A DNA stretch of 20,618 nt from a virus: positions 1 to 20,618 of the IMG/VR virus record IMGVR_UViG_3300022841_000079; one strand, given 5' to 3'. The translations under genes were made by a program, and so were the position numbers. The notes beneath the pieces are model-generated. The model worked only from the letters and a program-made list of their open reading frames with translations, did no database searches and had not been told where the DNA came from. The number at the start of each line of letters is the position of its first letter. The stretch's first letter is position 1. Shown here piece by piece: positions 1 to 8,010 of this stretch.

Positions 1-977
1 TTGATAGTACCTACTACTTGAGAAATAGTAGAGACTTCAGGGTTTGGTACACTTAACTTTAATTTACCAGTAGAAGACCGAAATAGTATACAACCTACAA
101 CAGGATTTAATATTTCTGCAATGTTAGCTGCATGATCCTTGTCTGGGTAAATCGTACCGTTAAATTCATGACGTAGAATATTACGAGTTGTAATCTCCTG
201 TTTTTCGTAAATTTTACCACCAACTTCTGCATTAGCTCTAACCACTTGATTTGCAACTAAAATTGCTGTTTCAAAGCTATTCAAGTCTATGTCGCTAAGG
301 GACATACCCGGCCCAAACTCGGCATCTAATAGATAGTCTAATAAAACCAATACAGTGTTATTGCTGAATACTCTTGAAGTAGACAGTACACCATTTGTTA
401 TAGTTCTGATCTTCTTACCTTGTACATAGTATGCAACGTTAGGCTTACCTTGGTACTGCGGTTCGTCCCTATTCATCTTAAAGAATTCGGTAGAATAAGC
501 TAGATTATTAAAGGTAGCGGTCGATAATCTACCCAATGTCGAAGAAGACAAGGTACTATTTCCCGACTTATTTACATAGCTCTTATAATAAGCTTTATAC
601 TTAGTATCGTCAAATGTAACATCATCAATGTCTGCCCAAACTACCTTAGACAATTCAGCAGAGCTGAGTACATGCTGGGTAATAAGTGTTTCATTCCTAT
701 CACCATTGAAAGCTGTCAAATCACCAAGTGCTGTTTCATTTGAAACGGTTGGTAACTTAAATGTACTGCTTGTGTTTGTAAAAACATTAATTGGATTGCT
801 GATGCGACAATAACCGTATACTATTGGAATTGGGTTATTTGACCCTGATACCCTTACATTCCTTGTCGCCGCCCTATCTTTGGCGGCTTCCCTCATCTTT
901 TTCGCTTGTTCTTGTTGGTATACTATTGAGGCAGCTGTAAATAAAATCTGAAGAATGATGATTGTTTCTACACTCAT
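1..977 (-). CDS. Tail tip / host-specificity protein, J-like (N-terminal part, cut by window edge)
   Basis: An uninterrupted frame runs from an ATG at 977 to the window edge (325 codons), so the C-terminus is missing. The N-terminus has a hydrophobic helix (about residues 5-19), a charged helix rich in Q, K, R and A, then NPIPIVYGYCRIS at about 48-60. A 'P-I-V-Y-G-x-x-R' stretch after an N-terminal helix is typical of lambda gpJ-like central tail tip proteins, which cap the tail and contact the host receptor. Later there are hub-like segments such as LLDYLLDAEFGPG. Position supports the role: it is the last gene after tape measure and minor tail genes. Its ATG overlaps the stop of the preceding gene (TAATG), implying translational coupling. 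The family call is by motif and synteny; receptor-binding parts lie outside the window. Confidence 0.75.
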   Translation of the reverse strand, partial: MSVETIIILQILFTAASIVYQQEQAKKMREAAKDRAATRNVRVSGSNNPIPIVYGYCRISNPINVFTNTSSTFKLPTVSNETALGDLTAFNGDRNETLITQHVLSSAELSKVVWADIDDVTFDDTKYKAYYKSYVNKSGNSTLSSSTLGRLSTATFNNLAYSTEFFKMNRDEPQYQGKPNVAYYVQGKKIRTITNGVLSTSRVFSNNTVLVLLDYLLDAEFGPGMSLSDIDLNSFETAILVANQVVRANAEVGGKIYEKQEITTRNILRHEFNGTIYPDKDHAANIAEILNPVVGCILFRSSTGKLKLSVPNPEVSTISQVVGTI

Positions 978-1531
978 TATGTAGTACCCCCCCATTTGAT
1001 TGTTGCTTCGTTAGTAGCATTATATGCATAGTCCATAGAGGTATCCGCCGGGTAATAAAGTTGTTGGTTAGAAGAGTTTGTAGACCTCTCAGTTACTTGC
1101 TTTAACTTCGTTAAAGGTCCTGAACTCTGTACTACTACCATGGGTGAATTAGCATTAGTAGACCAGCTAATTTTGCTTACTTTACCTACATAAACAGGTA
1201 AGTATTCCCCTATAGGCGAACCTAGCTCAGTGTCGATAAATCCACATAAAACTTCAATTGGAATACCTACGCTTTGACTATCAAAGAATTCGCGGTAAAT
1301 GCCTGTGACGTCACCTAACTGTATCTCAAATAAATCCCTTGATATTTCTGATTCTGCTTTTGGTGGTGAGATTGAAGCTAAGCCGCCATCAGCTGAGTAG
1401 CTGAAACTACTATACTCAATATCATATGGTGCATCTGTAACACCAAAAGAATTACCTACCTTAACTAAAAAGTAGGCAATCATTGTAGGGTTATTTATTG
1501 CAGATAAAAGTGTTTGACTCACTTGTAGCAT
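977..1531 (-). CDS. Minor tail / tail hub protein
   Basis: The 184-aa protein has features of the DUF2163 / lambda gpL-like tail hub group: FDSQSVGIPIEVLCGFID at about 83-100, then a domain ending in the QQLYYPADTSMDYAYN region and a tryptophan-glycine C-terminus. Many phage hub proteins carry a similar 'Q-x-x-x-P-x-D-x-x-x-x-Y' run before a final IxWG. The start at 1531 overlaps the preceding gene by 13 bases and has AGGA about 10 bases upstream, inside that gene. It lies between the small protein at 1519-1800 and the J-like tip gene, where lambda places gpL/gpK/gpI. I see no NlpC/P60 peptidase motif. Role as tail tip component is inferred from context and loose similarity. Confidence 0.6.
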   Translation of the reverse strand: MLQVSQTLLSAINNPTMIAYFLVKVGNSFGVTDAPYDIEYSSFSYSADGGLASISPPKAESEISRDLFEIQLGDVTGIYREFFDSQSVGIPIEVLCGFIDTELGSPIGEYLPVYVGKVSKISWSTNANSPMVVVQSSGPLTKLKQVTERSTNSSNQQLYYPADTSMDYAYNATNEATIKWGGTT

Positions 1532-1800
1532 CTTGTATCCATCCTATATAAATTAAAAAATTGTTTATCTTTACAAAAGCTTCTGACTTTCCTAAAGCCA
1601 ATCTTTGTAACAAACTTATTTAAATCGATGTCATCAAAAGGCTCTACGCAGTAAACAACAGGATAGTTGTTTTCTATGCAAAGTCTCTTGATTTCATCTT
1701 TGTATCTTCTTAAAACTGATTTTGTAGCAGGGACATAGAAATAAGAATAGCACATTGGCATATCCTTATCTCCTGTCCATTTAATAACAAACTCTTGCAT
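1519..1800 (-). CDS. Small conserved-looking tail-module protein, possible GNAT-like fold
   Basis: Unrecognised 93-aa protein. I chose the ATG at 1798-1800 (protein starting MQEFVIKW), which sits 4 bases after the TAA of the preceding gene. An in-frame TTG at 1818 would add six residues but lies inside that gene with no Shine-Dalgarno sequence. The protein is dense in aromatic and charged residues, with four cysteines, a YSYFYVPATK segment and a C-terminal KFVTKIGFRKVR...FFNLYR pattern. The latter resembles the last strands of GNAT acetyltransferases ('GF-x-x-x' followed by a short strand), but no acetyl-CoA loop (RxxGxG/A) is visible. It may be a morphogenesis factor rather than an enzyme. 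Its place between hub genes suggests a role in tail tip assembly or modification. Confidence 0.6.
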   Translation of the reverse strand: MQEFVIKWTGDKDMPMCYSYFYVPATKSVLRRYKDEIKRLCIENNYPVVYCVEPFDDIDLNKFVTKIGFRKVRSFCKDKQFFNLYRMDTRCYK

Positions 1801-1804
1801 TAAC

Positions 1805-2407
1805 TTAAATTTTTTCAATAAACTTTAAAGTTGCCGACTGAATAACGCCACTCTCATATGTAAACACAGAGTTTTCTGGTTCATTTAAAACAGTAGCTAG
1901 TATATCCGTAGCTAGCACTGTAGTAGTGCTAGCTAGTAAAGTAGTTAATGAGGGTGAAATCTCTAGTATCGAAACACCAGAGTTAACCTCTACACTATTT
2001 TTAGTAACGTATATCTTGTTATGGTTTGAAAATCTAATAAAACGGCCTGCTGGTATTTTATAACTACTATTAGAAGTGATAGTTATACTAGAGGATCCAG
2101 CATTATACTGGCCAACATTTGTGATTACTGTTGCTATTTCTGTTTTATTATCTGTATAAAGATGCTGCGGTACTTCAATAGTGAAGGGTATAGAGGCTCC
2201 ATACGTTAACCAATTAGCCATGAGGTCAGCATGAAGTGTATCTCGCTGACCCCCTGATACAGTAATAACAAATTCAAATCTTTGAGCATTCTTTTTAACA
2301 ACTTTGCGTCTTAAGTTTAGCGAATCAAATGTCAGTGTTGCTTCATTCGAAGTAATCGATAAAGGCGTTAAATAAGGGTATTTCCCTAAAAATTCATATG
2401 TACTCAT
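1805..2407 (-). CDS. Minor tail protein downstream of tape measure
   Basis: 200-aa protein whose ATG overlaps the tape measure stop (TAATG at 2405-2409). This slot in siphovirus genomes holds the distal tail or lambda gpM-type protein that links tube tip to the hub. The N-terminal half (about residues 20-85) contains a beta-rich region with a 'F-E-F-V-I-T-V-S-G-G-Q-R' strand and a 'W-L-T-Y-G-A-S-I-P-F' stretch, of the kind found in proteins modelled on tail tube folds. The second half is Thr/Ser-rich and probably beta-sandwich. No catalytic motif is seen. The C-terminal strand ends with a run of basic/hydrophobic residues. Function is assigned from position and general character only. Confidence 0.6.
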   Translation of the reverse strand: MSTYEFLGKYPYLTPLSITSNEATLTFDSLNLRRKVVKKNAQRFEFVITVSGGQRDTLHADLMANWLTYGASIPFTIEVPQHLYTDNKTEIATVITNVGQYNAGSSSITITSNSSYKIPAGRFIRFSNHNKIYVTKNSVEVNSGVSILEISPSLTTLLASTTTVLATDILATVLNEPENSVFTYESGVIQSATLKFIEKI

Positions 2408-5400
2408 TATGTTAATATCCTCTTTTCCATAAAGTTGTTTCTAACCATATCAGCAATTTGCGGACTCATCATTAGAATCTCCCTACGAGTTTGTTGGCTA
2501 ATATCACCAGTAATATTGATACTAACTTGTTGTTGACCATTTGAAGATCCACCTTGCATTGCAGCAGCTACGCGAGACTGTTGAGCTTGGTTAAGAATAA
2601 CCTCTCCAGCGTGAGCGATAACAGGAGTTGCTTGACCGTAATTACCCGGAACCACACCACCATCAGCAAACGCTTTTAGCTTAAAGCCCATACCGCCTGT
2701 AGAAGCAGGGGCGATACTGTAGCTGGTACTAGCGAGTGAGGAGGTAGCTGCCCCTGCGGAGAAGCCTGAGTAGATAGACAGTCCTGTGCTAATTAAGCCA
2801 AGTATACCTGAGCCGCCGCCGCCGCTGCCACCGCCAAGAATAGACATTAAACCATCAAACATACCGCTTAATGATTTGCTTAATTCAGGAAATAAGGTAC
2901 TAAAGCCATTCTTTAAGCTATCAAATGCAGAAGAAAGCTTATCCGTTACTACTGCAACCAGAGAACTCTTTTCATCATCTGCCTTAATTGAACTAAGTTT
3001 TGATTTGACATCGTTAACATCTTGCGTAACTGTTGGATTATCAACTGTACCCGTTGGTTTACTGGAAGCCGCACCACCAAATACTCCGCTGATTAATCCC
3101 CCAAAGCCACTACCCGCACCCATCGCGTTATCTGCGCTACCTGAGAAAAAGGATTCTAAAGGTGCTGTAAGTACACTAAACAAACCTTCAGTAAATCCAC
3201 TCACTGTAGTCTCAGTAATTTTACTTGTAATAGAGTTTAGAAGGGAATCACCAAAAGTACTAAAGTCACTTTCGCCTTTAATCAAACTTAGCAAGTTTGC
3301 GCTAAAGTCTGACTTTAAACCACCTACTGCATTTGTACCTATTTCTTTTGACTTAGTTGACCTAGCGTCATCACGAATTGCTTTAAGGAGTTCTGGTGTA
3401 GGTTTCATGTACTGCACAAGTTGGTTAGTAGTTACCTCATTAAGGTTATCTAATGCTTTTTGTGTGTACTCTTGAACCTTACCTGAGCGTAGTAACTGAT
3501 CATCTGCACTCTTTTGAGCTTGTAACAAATCCGTAATTTGTTTATTTAGCTTTATGACTTCTTGAGATGTTAACTTACTGAAATCATACCTATTCAAGTC
3601 ACCACCAGTTGCAGCAGCAAGGTTAGACATGTTAACACCACCACCTTGAGCAAAAGCAGGAAGACCGGCATTAATGCGCTCGAGTAGATTACGGTTATTA
3701 GCTGTTGCTTTAGCATTAACAACATATTCACCGTTAGATAGTCTGGCTAATATAGAGTCTGAAGTACCATTACCGGGACCGGATATAGCTCCACCTGTGG
3801 CAAACTTTTTAAGGTTGGATGTTGCAAAGCTAGCCACCTTATTAGCGTCCGAAGGCTTGCCCGGGTTTACTGCACGGTTTAATGTGCGTGATATTTCTGA
3901 AACGGTTTTTAACGCATTTACTTTATCAGCTGATAATTTTTTATAATTTAGATATTTAGGTAACGCAGTTATGTTAGCATCAATTGAACTACCTAGTAAC
4001 CCAGGATCAGACAAGTAACCAATATTATCGTAGACATCTCGGCCCGTATATTGTAACCAGCCCCTACCCCTGAAGTCCCAACCATCTTGTGCAGTTAGGT
4101 TACCAGCGCCAACTTTCATGTATTGAAAACCTAGAAAATCTTTTACCAGTAATTTACTAAGGTAATCATCTCTTTCAGTTACAGGTTTATCTTTAAACTT
4201 TTTATCGATATCTCTGAAGAAAGAAACAGCCCAAACACCTTTACTCTTATCAATACCATGTTCTTTATACTTTGCAAGTAAAGTTCTATATTTACTACTA
4301 AATAAACCAGTACCATCACCAGTATCTTCTGTAAGTTGACTTAGATCTGCACCCGCCTCTTTTTGGGCAGTACCTAATCCAGCAGCTAACGATAACTTCG
4401 TCTTAAAACCAAAGTCGCCCAATGAATTTATTAAATTTAATTGATTGTCAGTAAAGTCAGGGTCAAGATAAGGAAAAGAAACTTCTGTTAAATTAGGGTT
4501 CTTAGGTTTACCGACAACACCACCTTCTGCAAAAGCGGGAAGACCACCGTTAATACGTTCTAAAAGTCCACGGTTACTTGCAGTTGCCTTAGCATTAACT
4601 ACGTATTCACCATTAGACAAACGAGCAAGAATAGAGTCAGAAGTACCAGTACCGGGACCAGAGATTTTACCGCCAGTGGCATAGCCTTCTGGCATTATTA
4701 ATCCACCACCTGTACCACCTTGACTAGAGCCAAATGAAAAGAAATCCTTAACAGTAGCTTTTAAAGCATTAAACTTAGCTTCAATAAATGCAAAAGCGGT
4801 ATCTAAAGCAGAAACAATTGGGGAGATAACATCAGTTGCTAAGAATGTTTGGAGCTTAGAACCCCAAGAGCCTTCTTCACCAAAGAAAATATTCCAAAGT
4901 AAGAAGCCACCAGCAGCAATACCTAGTGCAGCAAGAATAACAGGGGCGGAGAGACCTGCAGCAATAGTCGCTAATAACGAACCGACAGCAGTTGTTACAA
5001 TACTTACACTGGGAAATAAAGCACCGAGTAATAAGGTGCTTAATGCTAATCTAGTTAGAACAGCTTTAATAACAGGTAATGAAAAAGCAGCTAATAACCA
5101 AGCACCACTTGCAATAATCTTGCTAGCGGCAAAGGCGGCAATAGTACTAAAAGCCATTGCTGTACCAATAATTGTACCGAGCTCAACACCAGCACGAGTA
5201 AGCGGGTCTTTTACACCAAAGGCGTTTAAGGCCGCCTCTGATAGGTGACCACCAATAAGTGTACCTGCTAAACCGCCAGCAATAGAGAATGACCCACGGA
5301 AAGCACCACCCATCTTCTGACCAAGTGTTTTAGCTTTTCCTACTTCTTTAGCTTCTGTTTCAGGGTTAATTAGGCTAGGTAAGAATAGTCTTAACGCAAT

Positions 5401-7587
5401 TGCTTTAGAAATTGCTAATAGAATAGGGGTTAACTTTCCACTTACTACTGCGAGGGTTAATCCACCAAATATTAGGCCAGCAAGGAATCCGGGGATATCG
5501 CCACCAACCCAACCAGAGATACCTGCACCGGCGAGTACCTTGTTACCGAAGTCTGAGATTAAAGTATAAATCTTACTCAGGGCTTCGCTTAATCCCTGAT
5601 CACCAATAACTAGTTTTATAATAGCACCAGTTATAACTAAATTACGGAAACCTTTACTGAGAGCAAAAGCAAGTGCTAAAGAGAAAATATCGGCAAGCTG
5701 TAGCTCATTTTCTTTTGTAGCCCCAAGAAAAGCTTGAGACATCACCCTACCAATAGTAGTACCGATAGAGTCTAGTATTTTACCCGGTGTCTCAAATCCA
5801 AGCAAACCGCTAGAAGCCTTTTTATTGAACTCGTCAGTAGCGTCAGTAACACTTGATAATGAACTCTCAATTACTGCTTTTGCTGCTTTAAGTTTTTCTG
5901 TACCAACACCTTCGATATTTACCTTATCAATAAAACCAGTCATACTTAGCTTTAACTGAGCAGTGTCTAGTTTAAGAAAACCAGCTATGACTCCAACTAA
6001 GCCTAGTAACCGAGGAATCAAGCCCTCACCTATAGCAACAGTAACCGCATTAAATGATATACGTAAAGCGTTAAATTCATTATTAGCTGCTAGTTTGTTA
6101 TAGATATCAAGTAATCCGCTAGTACCGTTGTTTACCTCTTTAAACAACCTTTTAACTAACTCGCTTTTCTTAGCGTTTTCTGTTAACTCACCTAAGCTAT
6201 CATTAATACGTTTAACGTAGCTGTTTACTTCTTTAAGAACACCCGTATTTGCGGATACACCAATTTTAATTGAAATATCTTTGAAAAGCTTATTGAACTC
6301 AGTGCGTAGTCCTGTAAATATGTCAAATACATAAGCCTTAAACTTCTCAAGGTGAGGTTTCACCATATCGAGGAGCTTACCTGCCCACATAGTAATATCT
6401 TCAATTAAATCAGGCCAGTAAGAGTTCCCGACTACAGCATCCCAAATATTATAAAATATATCTTTAACTGCTTGACCAAACTTTGAAATGAGTGCTAGTA
6501 CTGTATCTAAACCGGGTAAGAAATCAGAAAGTTTCATAGCATAGGCTTTAACTGAACCACTAATATCTATACGAGAAAGAGCACCTCGTATATCAGATAT
6601 AATAGTGTCAGTATCGATAGTGATATCAGGGAGGAAAGAAATTGCCTTCCCTGCATACTCATTAAATAGCTTACCAATATCGAGAAGTATTAAACGTGCA
6701 TTATCGTAAAATAATGCAATATTAAATAAGCCCTTAGCTACTGAGAATTCTAGACCATCAGCGAAGTTAAGGAAGCTCTGCGTAATTGACTGTATACCTT
6801 TAACAAGAATCTTAGAGACCCCTGATTGACGTATCATCTTATCTTGTGTAATGGCAATAGCATCACCTAAGTTAGAGAACGCGCCGTTAAGCGTATTAAC
6901 TTGTCTTGAAGCTGCTCCACCAAAACCATCAGCTGCTTCCGCTACACTTTGAAAAGCTTTGTAGAATTTTTCAAAGGTCAAATTACCTTTTTCACTCTCT
7001 TTTCTCAATGCGCCCATTGATATACCCATAGCATCCGCAATTTTAGTTAGCGGGATACCTGCGTCAGTAATTTGGTTGAGTCGTTCAGCGGTTAGACGAC
7101 CTTCTGAAGCCATTCTTTCAAAGGCTACAGCAACTCTATTTAGTTCTACGTCACCACCACCTACGGCGGCAACGGCATCAGAGATATTCTGAATACCTCT
7201 TTCAATTTGTGCTTGACTAGCAAAGGCTCTACTACCTGTTGTAGCAAGTCTTGCGTATGCGTCAGTTAATGCCCTAACGCTATAGGGGGTAGCAGCAACA
7301 ATCTTTTGTACGGCACTAAAGGCTTGTACTGCCCTAGTTGTACTGCCTGTAGCTGTAACGAGTCTAGCATTTAATGTCTCAAAGCTAGCTGCTGTTCTGA
7401 TAGCGGCGGTTCCGATAGCAGCAATAGGTAAAGCGGCAAAAGCTACTTTAGTTGCAGTTGCTAATCCACTAATTGATTTGTTGATACTTTCCGCGCTGGT
7501 TTGTACCGACTTTAGTGATGATTCTAGTTTCTTTAAATCTACCTGTGCTTGCGAGGAATCCGAACGGACTTGAATTTGAACTGCCAT
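2407..7587 (-). CDS. Tape measure protein with embedded GH19-like cell-wall hydrolase
   Basis: 1726 aa. Residues ~1-245 form the tape measure N-terminal domain (AASFETLNARL; ASEGRLTAERLNQI; QVNTLNGAFSNLGDAI). Residues ~640-900 hold many hydrophobic helices, as expected for the part that enters the inner membrane. Residues ~1024-1262 resemble GH19 chitinase/muramidase: a KEAG segment with candidate catalytic E1077, then DGWDFRGRGWLQYTGRDVY at 1168-1186, matching the family's 'GDG-W-x-Y-R-G-R-G-x-I-Q-x-T-G-R-x-x-Y'. This domain is bracketed by two 54-aa repeats. A Gly-rich linker (about 1586-1594) and a typical C-terminal ADGGVVPG...IAHAGEVIL segment (about 1641-1664) follow. The protein sets tail length and probably opens peptidoglycan during DNA entry. 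Start: AAGGAG 8 bases upstream, just after a terminator-like hairpin. Confidence 0.93.
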   Translation of the reverse strand: MAVQIQVRSDSSQAQVDLKKLESSLKSVQTSAESINKSISGLATATKVAFAALPIAAIGTAAIRTAASFETLNARLVTATGSTTRAVQAFSAVQKIVAATPYSVRALTDAYARLATTGSRAFASQAQIERGIQNISDAVAAVGGGDVELNRVAVAFERMASEGRLTAERLNQITDAGIPLTKIADAMGISMGALRKESEKGNLTFEKFYKAFQSVAEAADGFGGAASRQVNTLNGAFSNLGDAIAITQDKMIRQSGVSKILVKGIQSITQSFLNFADGLEFSVAKGLFNIALFYDNARLILLDIGKLFNEYAGKAISFLPDITIDTDTIISDIRGALSRIDISGSVKAYAMKLSDFLPGLDTVLALISKFGQAVKDIFYNIWDAVVGNSYWPDLIEDITMWAGKLLDMVKPHLEKFKAYVFDIFTGLRTEFNKLFKDISIKIGVSANTGVLKEVNSYVKRINDSLGELTENAKKSELVKRLFKEVNNGTSGLLDIYNKLAANNEFNALRISFNAVTVAIGEGLIPRLLGLVGVIAGFLKLDTAQLKLSMTGFIDKVNIEGVGTEKLKAAKAVIESSLSSVTDATDEFNKKASSGLLGFETPGKILDSIGTTIGRVMSQAFLGATKENELQLADIFSLALAFALSKGFRNLVITGAIIKLVIGDQGLSEALSKIYTLISDFGNKVLAGAGISGWVGGDIPGFLAGLIFGGLTLAVVSGKLTPILLAISKAIALRLFLPSLINPETEAKEVGKAKTLGQKMGGAFRGSFSIAGGLAGTLIGGHLSEAALNAFGVKDPLTRAGVELGTIIGTAMAFSTIAAFAASKIIASGAWLLAAFSLPVIKAVLTRLALSTLLLGALFPSVSIVTTAVGSLLATIAAGLSAPVILAALGIAAGGFLLWNIFFGEEGSWGSKLQTFLATDVISPIVSALDTAFAFIEAKFNALKATVKDFFSFGSSQGGTGGGLIMPEGYATGGKISGPGTGTSDSILARLSNGEYVVNAKATASNRGLLERINGGLPAFAEGGVVGKPKNPNLTEVSFPYLDPDFTDNQLNLINSLGDFGFKTKLSLAAGLGTAQKEAGADLSQLTEDTGDGTGLFSSKYRTLLAKYKEHGIDKSKGVWAVSFFRDIDKKFKDKPVTERDDYLSKLLVKDFLGFQYMKVGAGNLTAQDGWDFRGRGWLQYTGRDVYDNIGYLSDPGLLGSSIDANITALPKYLNYKKLSADKVNALKTVSEISRTLNRAVNPGKPSDANKVASFATSNLKKFATGGAISGPGNGTSDSILARLSNGEYVVNAKATANNRNLLERINAGLPAFAQGGGVNMSNLAAATGGDLNRYDFSKLTSQEVIKLNKQITDLLQAQKSADDQLLRSGKVQEYTQKALDNLNEVTTNQLVQYMKPTPELLKAIRDDARSTKSKEIGTNAVGGLKSDFSANLLSLIKGESDFSTFGDSLLNSITSKITETTVSGFTEGLFSVLTAPLESFFSGSADNAMGAGSGFGGLISGVFGGAASSKPTGTVDNPTVTQDVNDVKSKLSSIKADDEKSSLVAVVTDKLSSAFDSLKNGFSTLFPELSKSLSGMFDGLMSILGGGSGGGGSGILGLISTGLSIYSGFSAGAATSSLASTSYSIAPASTGGMGFKLKAFADGGVVPGNYGQATPVIAHAGEVILNQAQQSRVAAAMQGGSSNGQQQVSINITGDISQQTRREILMMSPQIADMVRNNFMEKRILT
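3640..3801 (-). repeat. Tape measure repeat, copy B (C-terminal side of GH19-like domain)
   Basis: Encodes residues 1263-1316, beginning ATGGAISGPGNGTSDSILAR and ending PAFAQGG. The six differences from copy A are K/A, T/N, S/N, G/N, G/A and E/Q. The pair flanks the hydrolase domain exactly, suggesting the module duplicated around, or moved in with, the enzyme. Confidence 0.9.
4519..4680 (-). repeat. Tape measure repeat, copy A (N-terminal side of GH19-like domain)
   Basis: Encodes residues 970-1023, beginning ATGGKISGPGTGTSDSILAR and ending with a PAFAEGG. It matches copy B at 48 of 54 residues while many third codon positions differ, so protein sequence is conserved more than DNA. Such GPGTGTSDS...LSNGEYV...A modules recur in tape measure C-termini. 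Confidence 0.9.
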
Positions 7588-7608
7588 TCTTCTTTCTCCT
7601 TAATAAAA

Positions 7609-7656
7609 ATGCCCTAGATGAAAACCCCTTTAATAAGAGATCACCATCTAGGGCAT
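7609..7656 (-). terminator. Terminator-like hairpin between gp10-like gene and tape measure gene
   Basis: A perfect 12-bp inverted repeat, ATGCCCTAGATG at 7609-7620 and CATCTAGGGCAT at 7645-7656, encloses a 24-base loop. On the minus-strand transcript the second arm is followed at once by TTTTTA and then by the AAGGAG ribosome site of the tape measure gene. This is the form of an intrinsic terminator, but the long loop and missing G/C-rich core make it probably leaky. It could lower tape measure transcript relative to the upstream genes, or be a stem for RNA processing. On the plus strand no T-run follows. Confidence 0.6.
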
Positions 7657-7660
7657 AAGA

Positions 7661-8008
7661 TTATTCTTCTAAATAATCAACAACAGGGTCTTCGAGTTCA
7701 CCTATTGCAATTAGTGTTTTCTCAATAAAGAACGAAGGCGCTTGCCTTGAATGTCCTTTGTTAAGAATACCGATGTAGGGAGCATCATTATCGATAATAC
7801 CGATAACATCCCCATTACTACTATTTTTTTCAAACTTATAAACCCATCTGCTTCTAGCATAACCCGTATCAATAGGGGTTACTCTTGCTAAAGCCGCTGT
7901 AGCAAATTCAGTGCGATCAATTACGCTATCGTTTGCAATTTCTTTGACTTCTTCTTTTAATTTTTCTAGTTCTTTTTTGAAGTCAACTTTCACACTTAAA
8001 TTTGCCAT
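7661..8008 (-). CDS. HK97 gp10-like tail completion / neck protein
   Basis: 115 aa. After a charged N-terminal helix (about residues 9-27), TPIDTGYARSRW at 44-55 and NDAPYIGILNKGHSRQAP at 74-91 match the HK97 gp10 family pattern 'P-x-D-T-G-x-x-R-x-x-W ... N-x-x-x-Y-x-x-x-x-x-x-G-x-S-x-Q-x-P'. Members usually lie at the head-tail interface and are encoded among the connector genes. Here the gene sits between the GT chaperone and the tape measure gene, an unusual slot, so it may have another role in tail assembly. GGAG of the GT stop region (TGGAGTAACT) serves as ribosome site; the gap to the upstream stop is two bases. The gene is followed by the terminator-like hairpin. Confidence 0.7.
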   Translation of the reverse strand: MANLSVKVDFKKELEKLKEEVKEIANDSVIDRTEFATAALARVTPIDTGYARSRWVYKFEKNSSNGDVIGIIDNDAPYIGILNKGHSRQAPSFFIEKTLIAIGELEDPVVDYLEE

Positions 8009-8010
8009 AG

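Noticed and set aside
2811-2835. Short GCC/GCT-like triplet repeat
   Set aside because: It is the antisense of a Gly/Ser linker in the tape measure protein, ordinary coding low complexity.
2786-3475. A 229-codon plus-strand frame with a proline-rich start
   Set aside because: Antisense to the Gly-rich part of the tape measure gene; the proline run mirrors GGC/GGT codons of the linker.
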